From assembly GCF_003385215.1 (NCBI RefSeq), contig NZ_PQHW01000001.1:62001-126000 (forward strand): a DNA stretch of 64,000 nucleotides. Direction: 5' to 3'. Shown here one piece after another: positions 24,998-34,149 of this stretch. Position 1 is the stretch's first letter. Each line of letters opens with the position of its first letter. Source of the DNA: Amycolatopsis thermalba. GTDB taxonomy: Bacteria; Actinomycetota; Actinomycetes; Mycobacteriales; Pseudonocardiaceae. The notes under the pieces were generated by a model that had not been told where the DNA came from, did no database searches, and saw only the letters and a list, made by a program, of their open reading frames with translations. A program made the position numbers and the translations under genes.

Positions 24998-25921
24998 ATG
25001 ATGCGGGACTTCGACCTCAACCTCGTGCGCGCGTTCGTGCTGCTCTACGAGACGCGTAGCGTCACGGCGACCGCGGAGTCGATGCACGTCACGCAGCCGA
25101 CCGTGAGCTACAGCCTGCAGAAGCTGCGCCGGCGGTTCTCCGACGAGCTGTTCCGCCGCACCGGCGGCGGGCTGGTGCCGACCACGACCGCGCAGGCCCT
25201 GTACCCGCCGCTGCACCACGCGCTGGCCGAGATCGAGTCCACGCTGAGCGGCGCGCACTCCTTCGACCCGGCGACCGCGTGCGCGCGGTTCACGCTGGCC
25301 CTGTCGGACCTGGGTGAGGTGACACTGCTCCCCCGGCTGATGGCGGCGCTGGCGGCGCGGGCGCCCGGGGTGACGCTGACGGTGCGGCCGCTGGACGTGG
25401 ACAGCGCGGTGGACCAGCTCGGCCGCGGCGAGATCGACGCGTTCGTGGCCTCACCGCTGATCAGCTCGCAGCGGGTGACGCGGATCCCGCTGTTCTCCGA
25501 GGGCTACGTGGGCATGGTCGCGCGGGACCACCCCCGGCTGCGCGGCGCTGCCATGTCCGTGGCGGAGCTGACCGCGGAGCGGCACATCACGGTGTTCGGC
25601 CCGACCGGGCACCACGGCCCGCGCCGGGCCCTCGAGGCGCGCGGCCTGCTGGACCGGGTGGTACTGGAGGTGACGCGGTTTTCCACGCTGCCCTACCTGG
25701 TGCAGGACAGCGAGCTGGTCGCGATGGTGCCGAGGCTGGTGGCGGACGCCTTCGCGAGCGGCCACCGCGTGCGGCTGCTGGAGCTGCCGTTCGACATCGA
25801 GCCCGCGCAGGTCTCGGTGTACGCGCGGCACAGCCACGCCCGCACCCCGGCGCAGCAGTGGCTGACCGGGTTCATGCACGAGACCCTCGCCAGGCCGGGG
25901 GCCGCGCCGGCGCAGCCGTGA
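24998..25921 (+). CDS. LysR family regulator of the benzoylformate genes
   Basis: A 307-residue LysR protein with HTH in residues 7-66 (LNLVRAFVLLYETRSVTATA, VTQPTVSYSLQKLRRRF) and an effector domain behind. It resembles the NodD/PcpR-like branch (FDLNLVRAF start). ATG 25001 is an alternative start. It is divergent from the decarboxylase gene by 97 bases, so it probably activates mdlC and the transporter in response to an aromatic acid. A near-perfect bidirectional terminator follows. Confidence 0.85.
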   Translation: MMRDFDLNLVRAFVLLYETRSVTATAESMHVTQPTVSYSLQKLRRRFSDELFRRTGGGLVPTTTAQALYPPLHHALAEIESTLSGAHSFDPATACARFTLALSDLGEVTLLPRLMAALAARAPGVTLTVRPLDVDSAVDQLGRGEIDAFVASPLISSQRVTRIPLFSEGYVGMVARDHPRLRGAAMSVAELTAERHITVFGPTGHHGPRRALEARGLLDRVVLEVTRFSTLPYLVQDSELVAMVPRLVADAFASGHRVRLLELPFDIEPAQVSVYARHSHARTPAQQWLTGFMHETLARPGAAPAQP

Positions 25922-25954
25922 CCGGCGGTGCCGCTCGGCGGCACCGCCGGTCAC
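25918..25954. terminator. Bidirectional hairpin terminator
   Basis: A perfect 16-bp stem (25918-25933 with 25939-25954, GTGACCGGCGGTGCCG and complement) closes a 5-base loop. It includes the LysR stop codon and separates that gene from the convergent RidA gene ending at 25966. Confidence 0.85.
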
Positions 25955-25965
25955 GAGTTGCGGGA

Positions 25966-26352
25966 TCAGGGCCGGCCGGCTCCCGGGCGGTAGGCCACCG
26001 CGGTGATCTCCACGCGGAGGCCGAACGGCAGCGCGGCGACGCCGACCGTCGTCCGGGTGGGCAGCTGGCGGTCACCGAAGAACCGCCGGTAGGCGGCGTC
26101 CATGGCGGCCCAGTCGTCGATGTCGGCGAGATAGCAGGTCACGGCGACGAGGTCGTCCACCGTGGCGCCGGCCTCGGCGAGGATGCGCTCCAGATTTCCT
26201 AGCGCGGTCAGGGTTTCGCTCTCGATGCCACCGGGGACGATCGCGAAGTCCGCGTCGAATCCGCCCTGGCCGGACACGTACAGGAGGTCACCGGCGACGA
26301 TGAGCGGGGTGTAGGCGCCCTTCGCGGTGCCGGGGTCAACGTTGGTGCGCAT
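25966..26352 (-). CDS. RidA/YjgF family deaminase
   Basis: A 128-residue Rid protein with YVSGQGGFDAD near residue 25, the conserved Arg in LPTRTTVGVAALPFGLRVEI near residue 100, and CYLADIDDWAAMDAAYRRFF in between. Rid proteins hydrolyse reactive enamines/imines, and several subfamilies sit in catabolic operons. It is the last gene of the hyuA-hyuB-dipeptidase operon and overlaps the dipeptidase gene by 17 bases, so it probably handles an imine intermediate of that pathway. Confidence 0.88.
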   Translation of the reverse strand: MRTNVDPGTAKGAYTPLIVAGDLLYVSGQGGFDADFAIVPGGIESETLTALGNLERILAEAGATVDDLVAVTCYLADIDDWAAMDAAYRRFFGDRQLPTRTTVGVAALPFGLRVEITAVAYRPGAGRP

Positions 26353-27385
26353 GTGCGGCTCCCGTGCTGGGTTCGTGGTGGTCGAGCACGCCGTCGAGGA
26401 AGGCGCGCAGGTTGTCGTGCAGGACGGCGTCGCACTCGGCGGGTGACCAGCCGCGCGCCCGCATCCGCTCGGCGAGGTGGGGGAAGTCCGCGGGTCCTTC
26501 GAACCCGTCCACCGCCGCGTCGAACGTCATCCCGTCCGGCATGATCACGTCCGGCGGGATGTGCAGCGCCCCGGACCGGACGATCTGGCGGGAGAAGTCG
26601 GACCCGATCGCCAGGTGCTTCACCCCGACGACCTCGCGGGCGTGGTCGAGGTGGTCGACCGCCTTGTCGAGCGTCGCCGCGCCGCCTTCGACGCCGAGCG
26701 TCACCGGGTGCGGCATCACCCCGATGAGCCCGCCCGCGCCGGCCACGGCGGTGAGCTGCTCGTCGCTGAGGTTGCGCGGGCTGTCGTACACCGCGCGGCA
26801 CGCGGCGTGGCTGACGAGCACGTGCCCGTGGGCCGCCCGGTCCAGGACCTGGTCGAGCGTGCGGGGGCTGGCGTGGGCGAGGTCGATGGCGACGTGCCGG
26901 TCCACGAGCGCGTCGACCAGGGTGCGGCCGAGCGCGCTGAGCCCGCCGTCGCTGTCGTGCTCGCCCAGGCCGTCGGCGAACGGGTTGCGGCGGTTCCAGG
27001 TCAGCCCGACCATCCGCACGCCGAGCGCGACGAACGGCTCGAGCAGGGCGGGCGTGTACCCGAAGGGCTCGGTTCCTTCCATGCTCAGCACCAGGGCGAC
27101 CCGGCCGCTGCGTTCGGCCTCGGCGAGGTCCCCGGCGCCCCGGGCCCAGACCAGATCCTCCGGGTTCTCCCGCAGCGCCCGGTGGAAGGCGCCGCACTGG
27201 GTGAGCGCCGCCCGCAGGCCGCCTTCGGGCAGCTCCTCCAGCCCCGCGCTGACCGGGCACACCGTCAGCGCGACCTGTCCCCGCCGCAACTGGCCCAGCC
27301 AGTACCGGCCGAACGGGTTCGGCAGGTGCGCGCGATGGGCGACCTCGTAGAGCAGGTCGTTGTGCGCGTCGGCGAACCGGGTCAT
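26336..27385 (-). CDS. Peptidase M19 (renal/membrane dipeptidase family)
   Basis: A 349-residue amidohydrolase-fold metalloenzyme. The metal-binding start FADAHNDLLYEV gives the HxD pair, the bridging Glu is in LVLSMEGTEP, and the two later His are in IDLAHASPRTL and VLVSHAACRAVYDSPRNL. The LAIGSDFSRQI segment carries the acidic residue. M19 enzymes cleave dipeptides and related amides, often with a D-residue. Its start overlaps hyuB by ATGA. In this operon it may open the linear product of hydantoinase action (inference). Confidence 0.87.
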   Translation of the reverse strand: MTRFADAHNDLLYEVAHRAHLPNPFGRYWLGQLRRGQVALTVCPVSAGLEELPEGGLRAALTQCGAFHRALRENPEDLVWARGAGDLAEAERSGRVALVLSMEGTEPFGYTPALLEPFVALGVRMVGLTWNRRNPFADGLGEHDSDGGLSALGRTLVDALVDRHVAIDLAHASPRTLDQVLDRAAHGHVLVSHAACRAVYDSPRNLSDEQLTAVAGAGGLIGVMPHPVTLGVEGGAATLDKAVDHLDHAREVVGVKHLAIGSDFSRQIVRSGALHIPPDVIMPDGMTFDAAVDGFEGPADFPHLAERMRARGWSPAECDAVLHDNLRAFLDGVLDHHEPSTGAAHAHQR

Positions 27386-29133
27386 CGGGCACCACCGGCG
27401 CGCAGCGCCTCCGTGCTCTTCTCGTCGACGCGCCACGCGCCGGATTCCTGACGGACCCGGACCCCGTAGAGGAATTCCGCGTCCTCGGCGCTGAGCAGCT
27501 CCTCGCGGACGTCGCGCAGCACCGCCGCCGGATCCCGGTCGAACGGGTCGCCCAGCCCGCCGCCACCCGAGGTGACCGCGGTGAACGAGTCGCCCGGCCA
27601 CAACCGGTGCGCGCTGTTGTGCCTGGTCACGACGACCTCCCGGTCGGTGCCGGGACGCACGACCACCCGCGCCGGCTTGCCCGGGCGGCCACCGTGCGTG
27701 CCCCGGCCCATCACGTCCACGGTGTTCTCCACCATCACGTTGAGGTTCAGCCCGTTCTCCAGGATCCGGTAGTCGCGGCGAACCCCCGCGCCACCGCGGT
27801 GCCGCCCGGCCCCCGCGACGTACGGGGCGTACTCGAACCGCTCGATCCGCACCGGGTACCGCGTCTCGATGATCTCCACCGGGGTCGTCGGCACGTCACC
27901 GTTGCCCATCACGTTCAGCACCGCGCCGTCCCCGCCGGGCCGTCCGCCGGTGCCGCAGTCGACCGGGTCGCTGAAGATGAACGGCATGCCGTCGCGCGGG
28001 TCCGAGCGGGACAGCACGATGCCGGTCAGCTGCGAACCGCCCGCCGGGCACCAGTCCGGCACCGCCTCGGCCAGCGCCCGCACGCACAGCTCGACGACGG
28101 TGACCACCGAGTACCCGTAGGAATCGCACGGCGCCGGGCGCTCCGCGGTCAGCGCCGTGCCCGGGGTGAGGTCGAAGTCCAGCGCCCGGAAGTGGCCCGC
28201 GTTCGTCGGGTCGGTCGGCATGGTCAGTGCCTTGAGCGCGATCCGCACCGCGCTCCCGGCGACGATCGGGTTGAGGTTGACCGGGCCGGTCCGGGCCGGG
28301 CTGGTGCCCTCGAACGACGCGGTCATGCGATCGCCGTCCACGCGGAGGTTCACCGCGAGCCGGACCGGGTCGTTCTCCACCACACCGTCGGAGTCCAGGC
28401 ACATGGCCGCCCCGTACTCACCGTCCGGGATCTCCGCGATCTTCCGGCGGACGGCGGCGTCGGTGCGCTCGATGACGAACGCCATCGACGCGGCGACCAC
28501 GTCGGCGCCGTACTTCTCGCACAGGGCCTGCACGCGCAGCGCGCCCTGGCGGGTGGCGGCCAGTTTGGCTTCCAGGTCACCCATCACCAGGCCGGGGAAC
28601 CGGACGTTCGCGGCGATCAGCTTGAACAGCTCGGCGTTCCGTTCGCCGCCCGACACCAGCTTGAGGTGGGTGAAGCAGATGCCCTCCTGGTAGATGCTCG
28701 TCGAGTCGCGGCACCAGCCGCCCGGCTCCTTGCCGCCGATGTCGGCCCAGTGCGCGGTGGCCGAGGAGAACGCGACGAGCCGGCCCGCGTGGAAGACCGG
28801 GCGGTAGATGGTCGTGTCGGAGATGTGCGTCCCGCTGAGGTAGGGATCGTTGACGATGAACACGTCACCCTCGCCGAACGCGTCGAGGCCGAGGCCGGCG
28901 ACACCGGTGCGGATGGTGTCCCCGAGGCAGCCGATGAAGGCCGCGACACCGGGCGCCTCGCCCCACATCTCGCCCTCCGGCGAGACGATGCCGAGCCCGA
29001 AGTCCTGCGATTCGAACAGCAAAGGGTTGTACGCGGTCAGCCGCAGGGTTCTGGCCATTTCCAGCGCCGCGGAGGTCATTCCGTTGCGGATGATCTCGGC
29101 GGTGACGACGTCGATGCGGTCCGGCCCGGTCAC
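27382..29133 (-). CDS. hyuB: Hydantoinase/oxoprolinase B subunit family protein
   Basis: A 583-residue HyuB-type subunit. Typical segments are LFESQDFGLGIVSPEGEM near residue 39, VFIVNDPYLSGTHISDTTIY near 92, the HWADIGG motif near 128 and GGGGLGDPFDRDP near the end. With HyuA it would form an ATP-dependent cyclic amide hydrolase acting on an N-methylhydantoin- or 5-oxoproline-like substrate. The start is GTG 29133, overlapping hyuA's stop (GTGA). Confidence 0.9.
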   Translation of the reverse strand: MTGPDRIDVVTAEIIRNGMTSAALEMARTLRLTAYNPLLFESQDFGLGIVSPEGEMWGEAPGVAAFIGCLGDTIRTGVAGLGLDAFGEGDVFIVNDPYLSGTHISDTTIYRPVFHAGRLVAFSSATAHWADIGGKEPGGWCRDSTSIYQEGICFTHLKLVSGGERNAELFKLIAANVRFPGLVMGDLEAKLAATRQGALRVQALCEKYGADVVAASMAFVIERTDAAVRRKIAEIPDGEYGAAMCLDSDGVVENDPVRLAVNLRVDGDRMTASFEGTSPARTGPVNLNPIVAGSAVRIALKALTMPTDPTNAGHFRALDFDLTPGTALTAERPAPCDSYGYSVVTVVELCVRALAEAVPDWCPAGGSQLTGIVLSRSDPRDGMPFIFSDPVDCGTGGRPGGDGAVLNVMGNGDVPTTPVEIIETRYPVRIERFEYAPYVAGAGRHRGGAGVRRDYRILENGLNLNVMVENTVDVMGRGTHGGRPGKPARVVVRPGTDREVVVTRHNSAHRLWPGDSFTAVTSGGGGLGDPFDRDPAAVLRDVREELLSAEDAEFLYGVRVRQESGAWRVDEKSTEALRAGGAR

Positions 29134-31196
29134 GGCTGGTCCTCCGTTCGCGTGATGATCATGGTTCCGAGGTCGTCGATTTCGAGCGTCCAGCCGGGCG
29201 GCACGACGGTGGTCGTGGTCCATTCCTCGACGATGGCCGGTCCCGGCACGCGCTGGCCGGTGGCGAGGGCGTCGCGCTCGTAGATCACGGTGTCGGTGAA
29301 GCCCTGCCCGAAGTACACGGGACGGATCTCGCGTGGTTGCGCCGGTTCCCGTGGGGTCCACACCGGCCAGTCCGGTTCGGTCACCGGCCCCACGACCCGG
29401 GCCCGGCAGTGCACGAGTTCCAGATCCGCGTCCGCCGCGCCGTGGCCGTACAGCCGGCGGTGGGCGCCGACGAAGCTCTCGCGCACCCGGGGCAGCAGCG
29501 CGTCGCCGGAGTCCAGCCACTCCCGCTCCACCGGCACCGGGATGGTGGCGTCCTGGCCCGCGTAGCGCATGTCGAGCTGGAACGTGGTGATCAGGGAGTC
29601 GCCGGTGAACCCGTACTGCGCCACCTGGTCGGCGGCCTGATCGGCGAGCGAGGTGAGGATCTTGACGACCTCGGCGCGGCGGGTCTCCTCCCACGGCAGC
29701 ACCCGCGTCAGCACCGCGTCTTCCCGGTAGTCGGAGCTGAGGATGCCCCACGCCGAGAAGTTCGCCGGCGCCCGGGGGACGACGACCTTGCCGACCTCGC
29801 AGTGGCCGGCCACCGCCGCCGCGAACAGGCCACCACCGCCACCGTAGGAGTACATGACGAAGTCGCGCGGGTCGAGACCGCGTTCCACGGTGATCGCGCG
29901 GATGGCGTAGGTCATGCTCGTCTCCGCGATGGCCAGCGTGCCCGCGGCGGCCTCTTCCACCGACAGGCCGAGGGGCCCGGCGATCTTCGACCTCATCGCC
30001 GCGGCCGCGGCATCCACCGAGAGCCGCATCCGGGAGCCGAGGAAGCGCTCCGGATCGATCCGGCCGAGCAGCAGGTGGGCATCGGTGACGGTCGGTTCGG
30101 TGCCGCCGAGCCCGAAGGCGGCCGGCCCCGGATGGGCCCCGGCGCTGCGCGGTCCCACCTGCAGCACGCCGCGGTGGTCGATCCAGGCGATCGACCCGCC
30201 CCCGGCGCCGATGGACACGATGTCGATGGTCGGGCCGAGGATCGGGCGCCCGGCCACCGCCGTCTCGGACCGCTCGAGGATCTGCCCGTCCTCGATGAGG
30301 GCGACGTCGTAGCTGGTGCCGCCGACGTCCGCGCAGATGACGTCCCGGTGGCCCAGCCGCGCGGCCAGCGCCGCCGCGCCGATCACCCCGCCGGCGGGCC
30401 CGGACTCCAGCGTCCGGATCGGCTTGCGCGCGGCGAGGTGCTCGGCGATCACGCCGCCGTTGGACTGCATGAGCGCGACCGGCCGGTCGTAGCCGTGCGA
30501 CCGCAGGTTCCGGACCAGGTCGCCGATGTAGCGCTCGAACCCGGGCTGGACGTAGGTGTTGAGCACGGTCGTGGACGTCCGCTCGTACTCGCGCCACTCG
30601 GTGATCAGCTCGCTGGAGGCGGTCACCGCGACGCCGGGGTGCGCCTCCCGCACCAGCTCCGCTGCCCGCCGCTCGTGCTCCTGGTTGGCGTAGGAGTGCA
30701 GGAAGCAGATCGCGATCGCCTCGGCGCCGCGTCCCACGAGCAGGCCGGCGGCCGCGAGCACCCCGGCTTCGTCGAGCGGCTCGATGATCGTACCGTCCCC
30801 GGCGATCCGTTCCCGGACCTCCGCCCGCATGTCGCGGGGCACCAGCGAACGCACGGGTTCGTAGCACAGGTTGTAGATCTCCGGGCGCCCGCCGCGGGCC
30901 AGCGCGAGCACGTCGCGGAAGCCGCCGGTGGTGATGAGGCCGACCGCCACCCCGCGCTCCTGCAGGATGGTGTTGATCGCGACCGTGGTGCCGTGGAAGA
31001 TCCGCTCGATCGCGCCGATGCCGACCGGCAGCCTGCCGAGGCCGGTGAGGAACTCCTCCACCAGCTTCGACGACGTCGACGGCTGCTTTTCGATCACCAG
31101 CTCGCCACTGGCCTCGTCGAGCATGACGAAATCGATGAACGTCCCGCCGACGTCGACGGCCACGCGGGTTCCAGGTGTCTTGCTTGGTGCAGGCAC
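29130..31196 (-). CDS. hyuA: Hydantoinase/oxoprolinase A subunit family protein
   Basis: A 688-residue ATPase subunit. The N-terminal actin-like phosphate loop is VAVDVGGTFIDFVML, followed by FHGTTVAINTILQERG. The second ATPase segment is CADVGGTSYDVALI near residue 290, with GAGGGSIAWID and a glycine run (YSYGGGGGLFAA) later. GTG 31196 has GAAGGGA 6 bases upstream. It heads the operon hyuA-hyuB-M19-RidA and is divergent from the PucR regulator, which probably controls it. The exact cyclic amide is unknown. Confidence 0.9.
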   Translation of the reverse strand: MPAPSKTPGTRVAVDVGGTFIDFVMLDEASGELVIEKQPSTSSKLVEEFLTGLGRLPVGIGAIERIFHGTTVAINTILQERGVAVGLITTGGFRDVLALARGGRPEIYNLCYEPVRSLVPRDMRAEVRERIAGDGTIIEPLDEAGVLAAAGLLVGRGAEAIAICFLHSYANQEHERRAAELVREAHPGVAVTASSELITEWREYERTSTTVLNTYVQPGFERYIGDLVRNLRSHGYDRPVALMQSNGGVIAEHLAARKPIRTLESGPAGGVIGAAALAARLGHRDVICADVGGTSYDVALIEDGQILERSETAVAGRPILGPTIDIVSIGAGGGSIAWIDHRGVLQVGPRSAGAHPGPAAFGLGGTEPTVTDAHLLLGRIDPERFLGSRMRLSVDAAAAAMRSKIAGPLGLSVEEAAAGTLAIAETSMTYAIRAITVERGLDPRDFVMYSYGGGGGLFAAAVAGHCEVGKVVVPRAPANFSAWGILSSDYREDAVLTRVLPWEETRRAEVVKILTSLADQAADQVAQYGFTGDSLITTFQLDMRYAGQDATIPVPVEREWLDSGDALLPRVRESFVGAHRRLYGHGAADADLELVHCRARVVGPVTEPDWPVWTPREPAQPREIRPVYFGQGFTDTVIYERDALATGQRVPGPAIVEEWTTTTVVPPGWTLEIDDLGTMIITRTEDQP

Positions 31197-31312
31197 TGGC
31201 ACTCCCTTCGTCCGATGTCCGCCCAGTATGTGAAGCCGGAACCCGGCCGTCTTCGGGTCGATCGCACGGTTTTGTGGTCGCGTTCGTGCACAACGCACAG
31301 CATCATGGAGGG

Positions 31313-32812
31313 ATGACGACGGTCGGCGAAGTGCTGCGCGACCCCCATCTGGCCGGGCTGGTGACCCGGCTGGCACCCGGCGGCGAGGTGTCCGGGGTGC
31401 CGGTCACCGGGGTGTCGATCGCCGAGGACGTCGCCGGGATCGCGGGTGCCGGCGCGGGCACGGTGGTGATCCTGACCGCCCGCGCGTCGGCGGATCTGAC
31501 CGGTTACCGGCTCGACGTGGCGCTCCGCGTGGCGGCCGAGCACGCGGTGGCGGCGGTGGTCCTGCTGACCGCGGAACCGCCCGTGATCGAGCCCTCGGCG
31601 TCCGCGATCGCGGTGTCCGGCCCGGTCGTGGTGCTGCACGCCGATGCGCGGACCTCGCCGGCCGAGCTGGTGGTGGCGGTGGACCGCAGGCTCACCACCG
31701 GCGCCGCGGCCGCGCTCGAGCGGGCCCACCACGGGCTGACGCGGCTGTGCGGCCTGCTCGCGGAGGGCGCCTCACTGGACGATCTCCTCGCCGCGGCGGG
31801 GACGATCGCCGGACCCGTCGCGTACCGCCCGCCGGGACCGGGCGAACTGACGGCCCCGGTGCTGGTCGACGGCCGCGAGGAAGGAGCGCTGAGCGCCGCC
31901 CGGACGGGCGACCGCGCGGACGACATGGCGCAGGAGCTGGTGCTCGCGCTGTGCGCCGCGGCCGTCGGCGAGGTCGTCCGGCGCACCCGGCGCGCCGAGG
32001 AGGCGCCCGAGCAGCGCCGTGCCGAGCTGCTGACCGAACTGCTGTCCGCCGAACGGGCCGGCGCCGAACGGTTGCTCGACCGGGCGCGTGCCCTCGGCAT
32101 CGACATCGACGGCTGGCACACGGCGCTGCTGCTGGACACCGGCGACCCCGGCGCGGACGACCTGCGGGAGAGCGCGCGGTTCGACCGGGCCACCGAGGTC
32201 CGGCGCGTCGCCTTGGAAGTCGCGCGCGACGCCGGGGGCGTGTGGCAGCGGGCGCGCAGCGGGGCCGCGCAGCTCTTCGTGCGGATCGACCCCACCGATC
32301 CCGGGCTCGGCGCGGTCCCCGCGGTCACCGCCGTCGCCAGGGAGATCGTGGCGGGCGCGGCCGATCTGGGCATCCCGGCGCGGGCCGGCGTGGGCAGCGC
32401 GCATCCCGGCCCGGAGGGGATGCGGCGCTCGGTGGCGGAGGCGCGGGGGGCGCTGGCCGCCCGGGAGGATCCGGTCGTGGCGTTCGATTCCCTGGGCACC
32501 AACCGGTTCCTGGCCGAGTGGTCGGCGTCGGCGAGCGGCCGGGACATCAGCCGGACCCTGCTCGCTCCGCTGGACCGGCTGGATCCGGAGCGGTGCGCGA
32601 CGGCGGTGCGCACCCTGGCCGCCTACCTCGACCACCACGGGTCGCTGCTGCACGCGGCCGAGGCGCTGCACCTGCACCGCAACTCGCTGTCGTACCGGAT
32701 CCAGCGGATCCTCGCGATGCTGGACGTCGACCTCGACGACCCGGACCAGTGGATGATGCTCCAGCTGGCCTGCCGGATCCGGCTGCTTCAGGAAGGCCGC
32801 ACGCGCAGCTGA
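31313..32812 (+). CDS. PucR family transcriptional regulator
   Basis: A 499-residue regulator. An N-terminal purine-catabolism-type domain (residues 1-130) is followed by a CdaR/GGDEF-like middle region and the C-terminal PucR helix-turn-helix (AAYLDHHGSLLHAAEALHLH, then RNSLSYRIQRILAML). PucR proteins govern use of purines, allantoin and related ureides. Divergent from hyuA and convergent with the second hydantoinase-like gene (25-base tail overlap), it probably senses the pathway's substrate. The start has a GGAGG site. Confidence 0.87.
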   Translation: MTTVGEVLRDPHLAGLVTRLAPGGEVSGVPVTGVSIAEDVAGIAGAGAGTVVILTARASADLTGYRLDVALRVAAEHAVAAVVLLTAEPPVIEPSASAIAVSGPVVVLHADARTSPAELVVAVDRRLTTGAAAALERAHHGLTRLCGLLAEGASLDDLLAAAGTIAGPVAYRPPGPGELTAPVLVDGREEGALSAARTGDRADDMAQELVLALCAAAVGEVVRRTRRAEEAPEQRRAELLTELLSAERAGAERLLDRARALGIDIDGWHTALLLDTGDPGADDLRESARFDRATEVRRVALEVARDAGGVWQRARSGAAQLFVRIDPTDPGLGAVPAVTAVAREIVAGAADLGIPARAGVGSAHPGPEGMRRSVAEARGALAAREDPVVAFDSLGTNRFLAEWSASASGRDISRTLLAPLDRLDPERCATAVRTLAAYLDHHGSLLHAAEALHLHRNSLSYRIQRILAMLDVDLDDPDQWMMLQLACRIRLLQEGRTRS

Positions 32813-34149
32813 GGCGGTCCTTCGACGCGTGCCCGGACCCGGACCGGGCTGTCCGGCAGGTAGGGCAACGGCAGCTCGCTCACCTCGACGACCGAGATCG
32901 CGTCCGGGTCGGCGCCGTGGCCCACCGCTCGCTCGACGGCCCGCCGGGTGAGCGTGGCGCGCCGCTCACCGGCCGGGGTGCCGCGGGGCAGGATGGCCTC
33001 GGCGGTGGCGCCGACCGGCGCCAGCGCCGCGCCGAGGGCCGCGGCGAACTCACCCTGCCGGGGGCGCAGCACGTCATCGAAGCCGGGCAGGCCGGCCGGG
33101 AGGTCATCGGGCGGACCGACCACCACCAGCTGGTCGGGCGCCCCGCGGTCCCGCATCGGCTCGATCGCCCGCAGGAACCGGGACCCGGTGGCGGCGCGGG
33201 CCGTGACCACCTGCGGGACCGCCACGGTCGTCGGCACCCCGGCGATCATGCGTCGTCCCGGGGTCAGGCGCGGACGGCCGGCGCGCACCACGCCGACCGC
33301 CACCCCGCCGCGCGTGACCCGGCAGACGAACGCCTCGGCCACGCCGGCCAGCAGGGCGCCGCCGCGCAGCCAGGCCGCGTCGCAGCCGGCGTGGGTCAGC
33401 AGCGGGAAGCGGGCCGCGTGTTCGGCGAGCATGAGTGTCCCGTCGGTGCGCACCACGAAACAGGGAGCGTGCACGCCCCGCTCGCGCGAGGCCGCGGCCA
33501 CCGCGTCCGTCACGCGGCGCCCCACCCCGGTCAGCGCGGCGTTCAGCACCGCGGTGTTCTCGCGTTCCAGCAGTCCCAGGACGCCGAAGTGGTGACTCAG
33601 CACCACCGGAAGCCCGGGCAGCGCGGTCTCGATGATCCGCTCGGCCGCCCGCTCGTCCGCACCCGAAACCCCGGAGAACGTGCCGGTGACCGATACCGCC
33701 GCCGCCGTGGCGCCCGCGTGTGCCAGGGCGTCGCGCAACCCCGTCCGGTCGAGCGGTTCCGGCGCGCTGCCGTCGACGGTGCGCCCGCCGGAGACGATCA
33801 CCTCGCCGGCCGAGACGGCGGTCCGCAGCGCCTCCGGCCAGCCGGCCAGCGGCGGGAAGGCCGATCGTGGCGAGGCCGCCAGCCGCACGGCCAGGACGGG
33901 GCTCAGCTCGCCGAGCCGGTGCAATCCCGTCGCCGCCCAGTTCCCCGCGACCACGACGGCCGCCACCGCACCGGGCCGGACCGGCCCGGCGGCCAGCAAC
34001 CGGGCCAGCGCCGCGTCCACGTCCGCCGCCGCCGATCCCGTGGCGGCGGTCTCGACGGCCGCGACCGGGTGGCCGTCCGGCGTGACCGCCGCGGCTTCGG
34101 TCCGCTGGTTGCCCAGGGCGACGGCCACCCGCACCGGCCCGGTCGTCAT
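32788..34149 (-). CDS. Second hydantoinase/oxoprolinase-like protein (short form)
   Basis: A 453-residue HyuA-related protein, shorter than true HyuA. It starts VRVAVALGNQRTEAAAVTP, a weakened actin-like loop in which the usual GGT is replaced. It keeps the SGVSGADERAAERI and VLSHHFGVLGLLERENTAVL segments and a later VRTDGTLMLAEHA strand. Such short forms usually pair with DUF917 proteins, as here: its start overlaps the DUF917 gene by ATGA. The pair may act on a thiohydantoin or similar ring; I infer this only from the partner family. Confidence 0.8.
   Translation of the reverse strand: MTTGPVRVAVALGNQRTEAAAVTPDGHPVAAVETAATGSAAADVDAALARLLAAGPVRPGAVAAVVVAGNWAATGLHRLGELSPVLAVRLAASPRSAFPPLAGWPEALRTAVSAGEVIVSGGRTVDGSAPEPLDRTGLRDALAHAGATAAAVSVTGTFSGVSGADERAAERIIETALPGLPVVLSHHFGVLGLLERENTAVLNAALTGVGRRVTDAVAAASRERGVHAPCFVVRTDGTLMLAEHAARFPLLTHAGCDAAWLRGGALLAGVAEAFVCRVTRGGVAVGVVRAGRPRLTPGRRMIAGVPTTVAVPQVVTARAATGSRFLRAIEPMRDRGAPDQLVVVGPPDDLPAGLPGFDDVLRPRQGEFAAALGAALAPVGATAEAILPRGTPAGERRATLTRRAVERAVGHGADPDAISVVEVSELPLPYLPDSPVRVRARVEGPPQLRVRPS

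Noticed and set aside
27382-31293. Single 1303-residue HyuA-HyuB fusion
   Set aside because: The long frame merges hyuB with an out-of-frame reading of hyuA. Separate genes with a GTGA overlap explain both families at full length.
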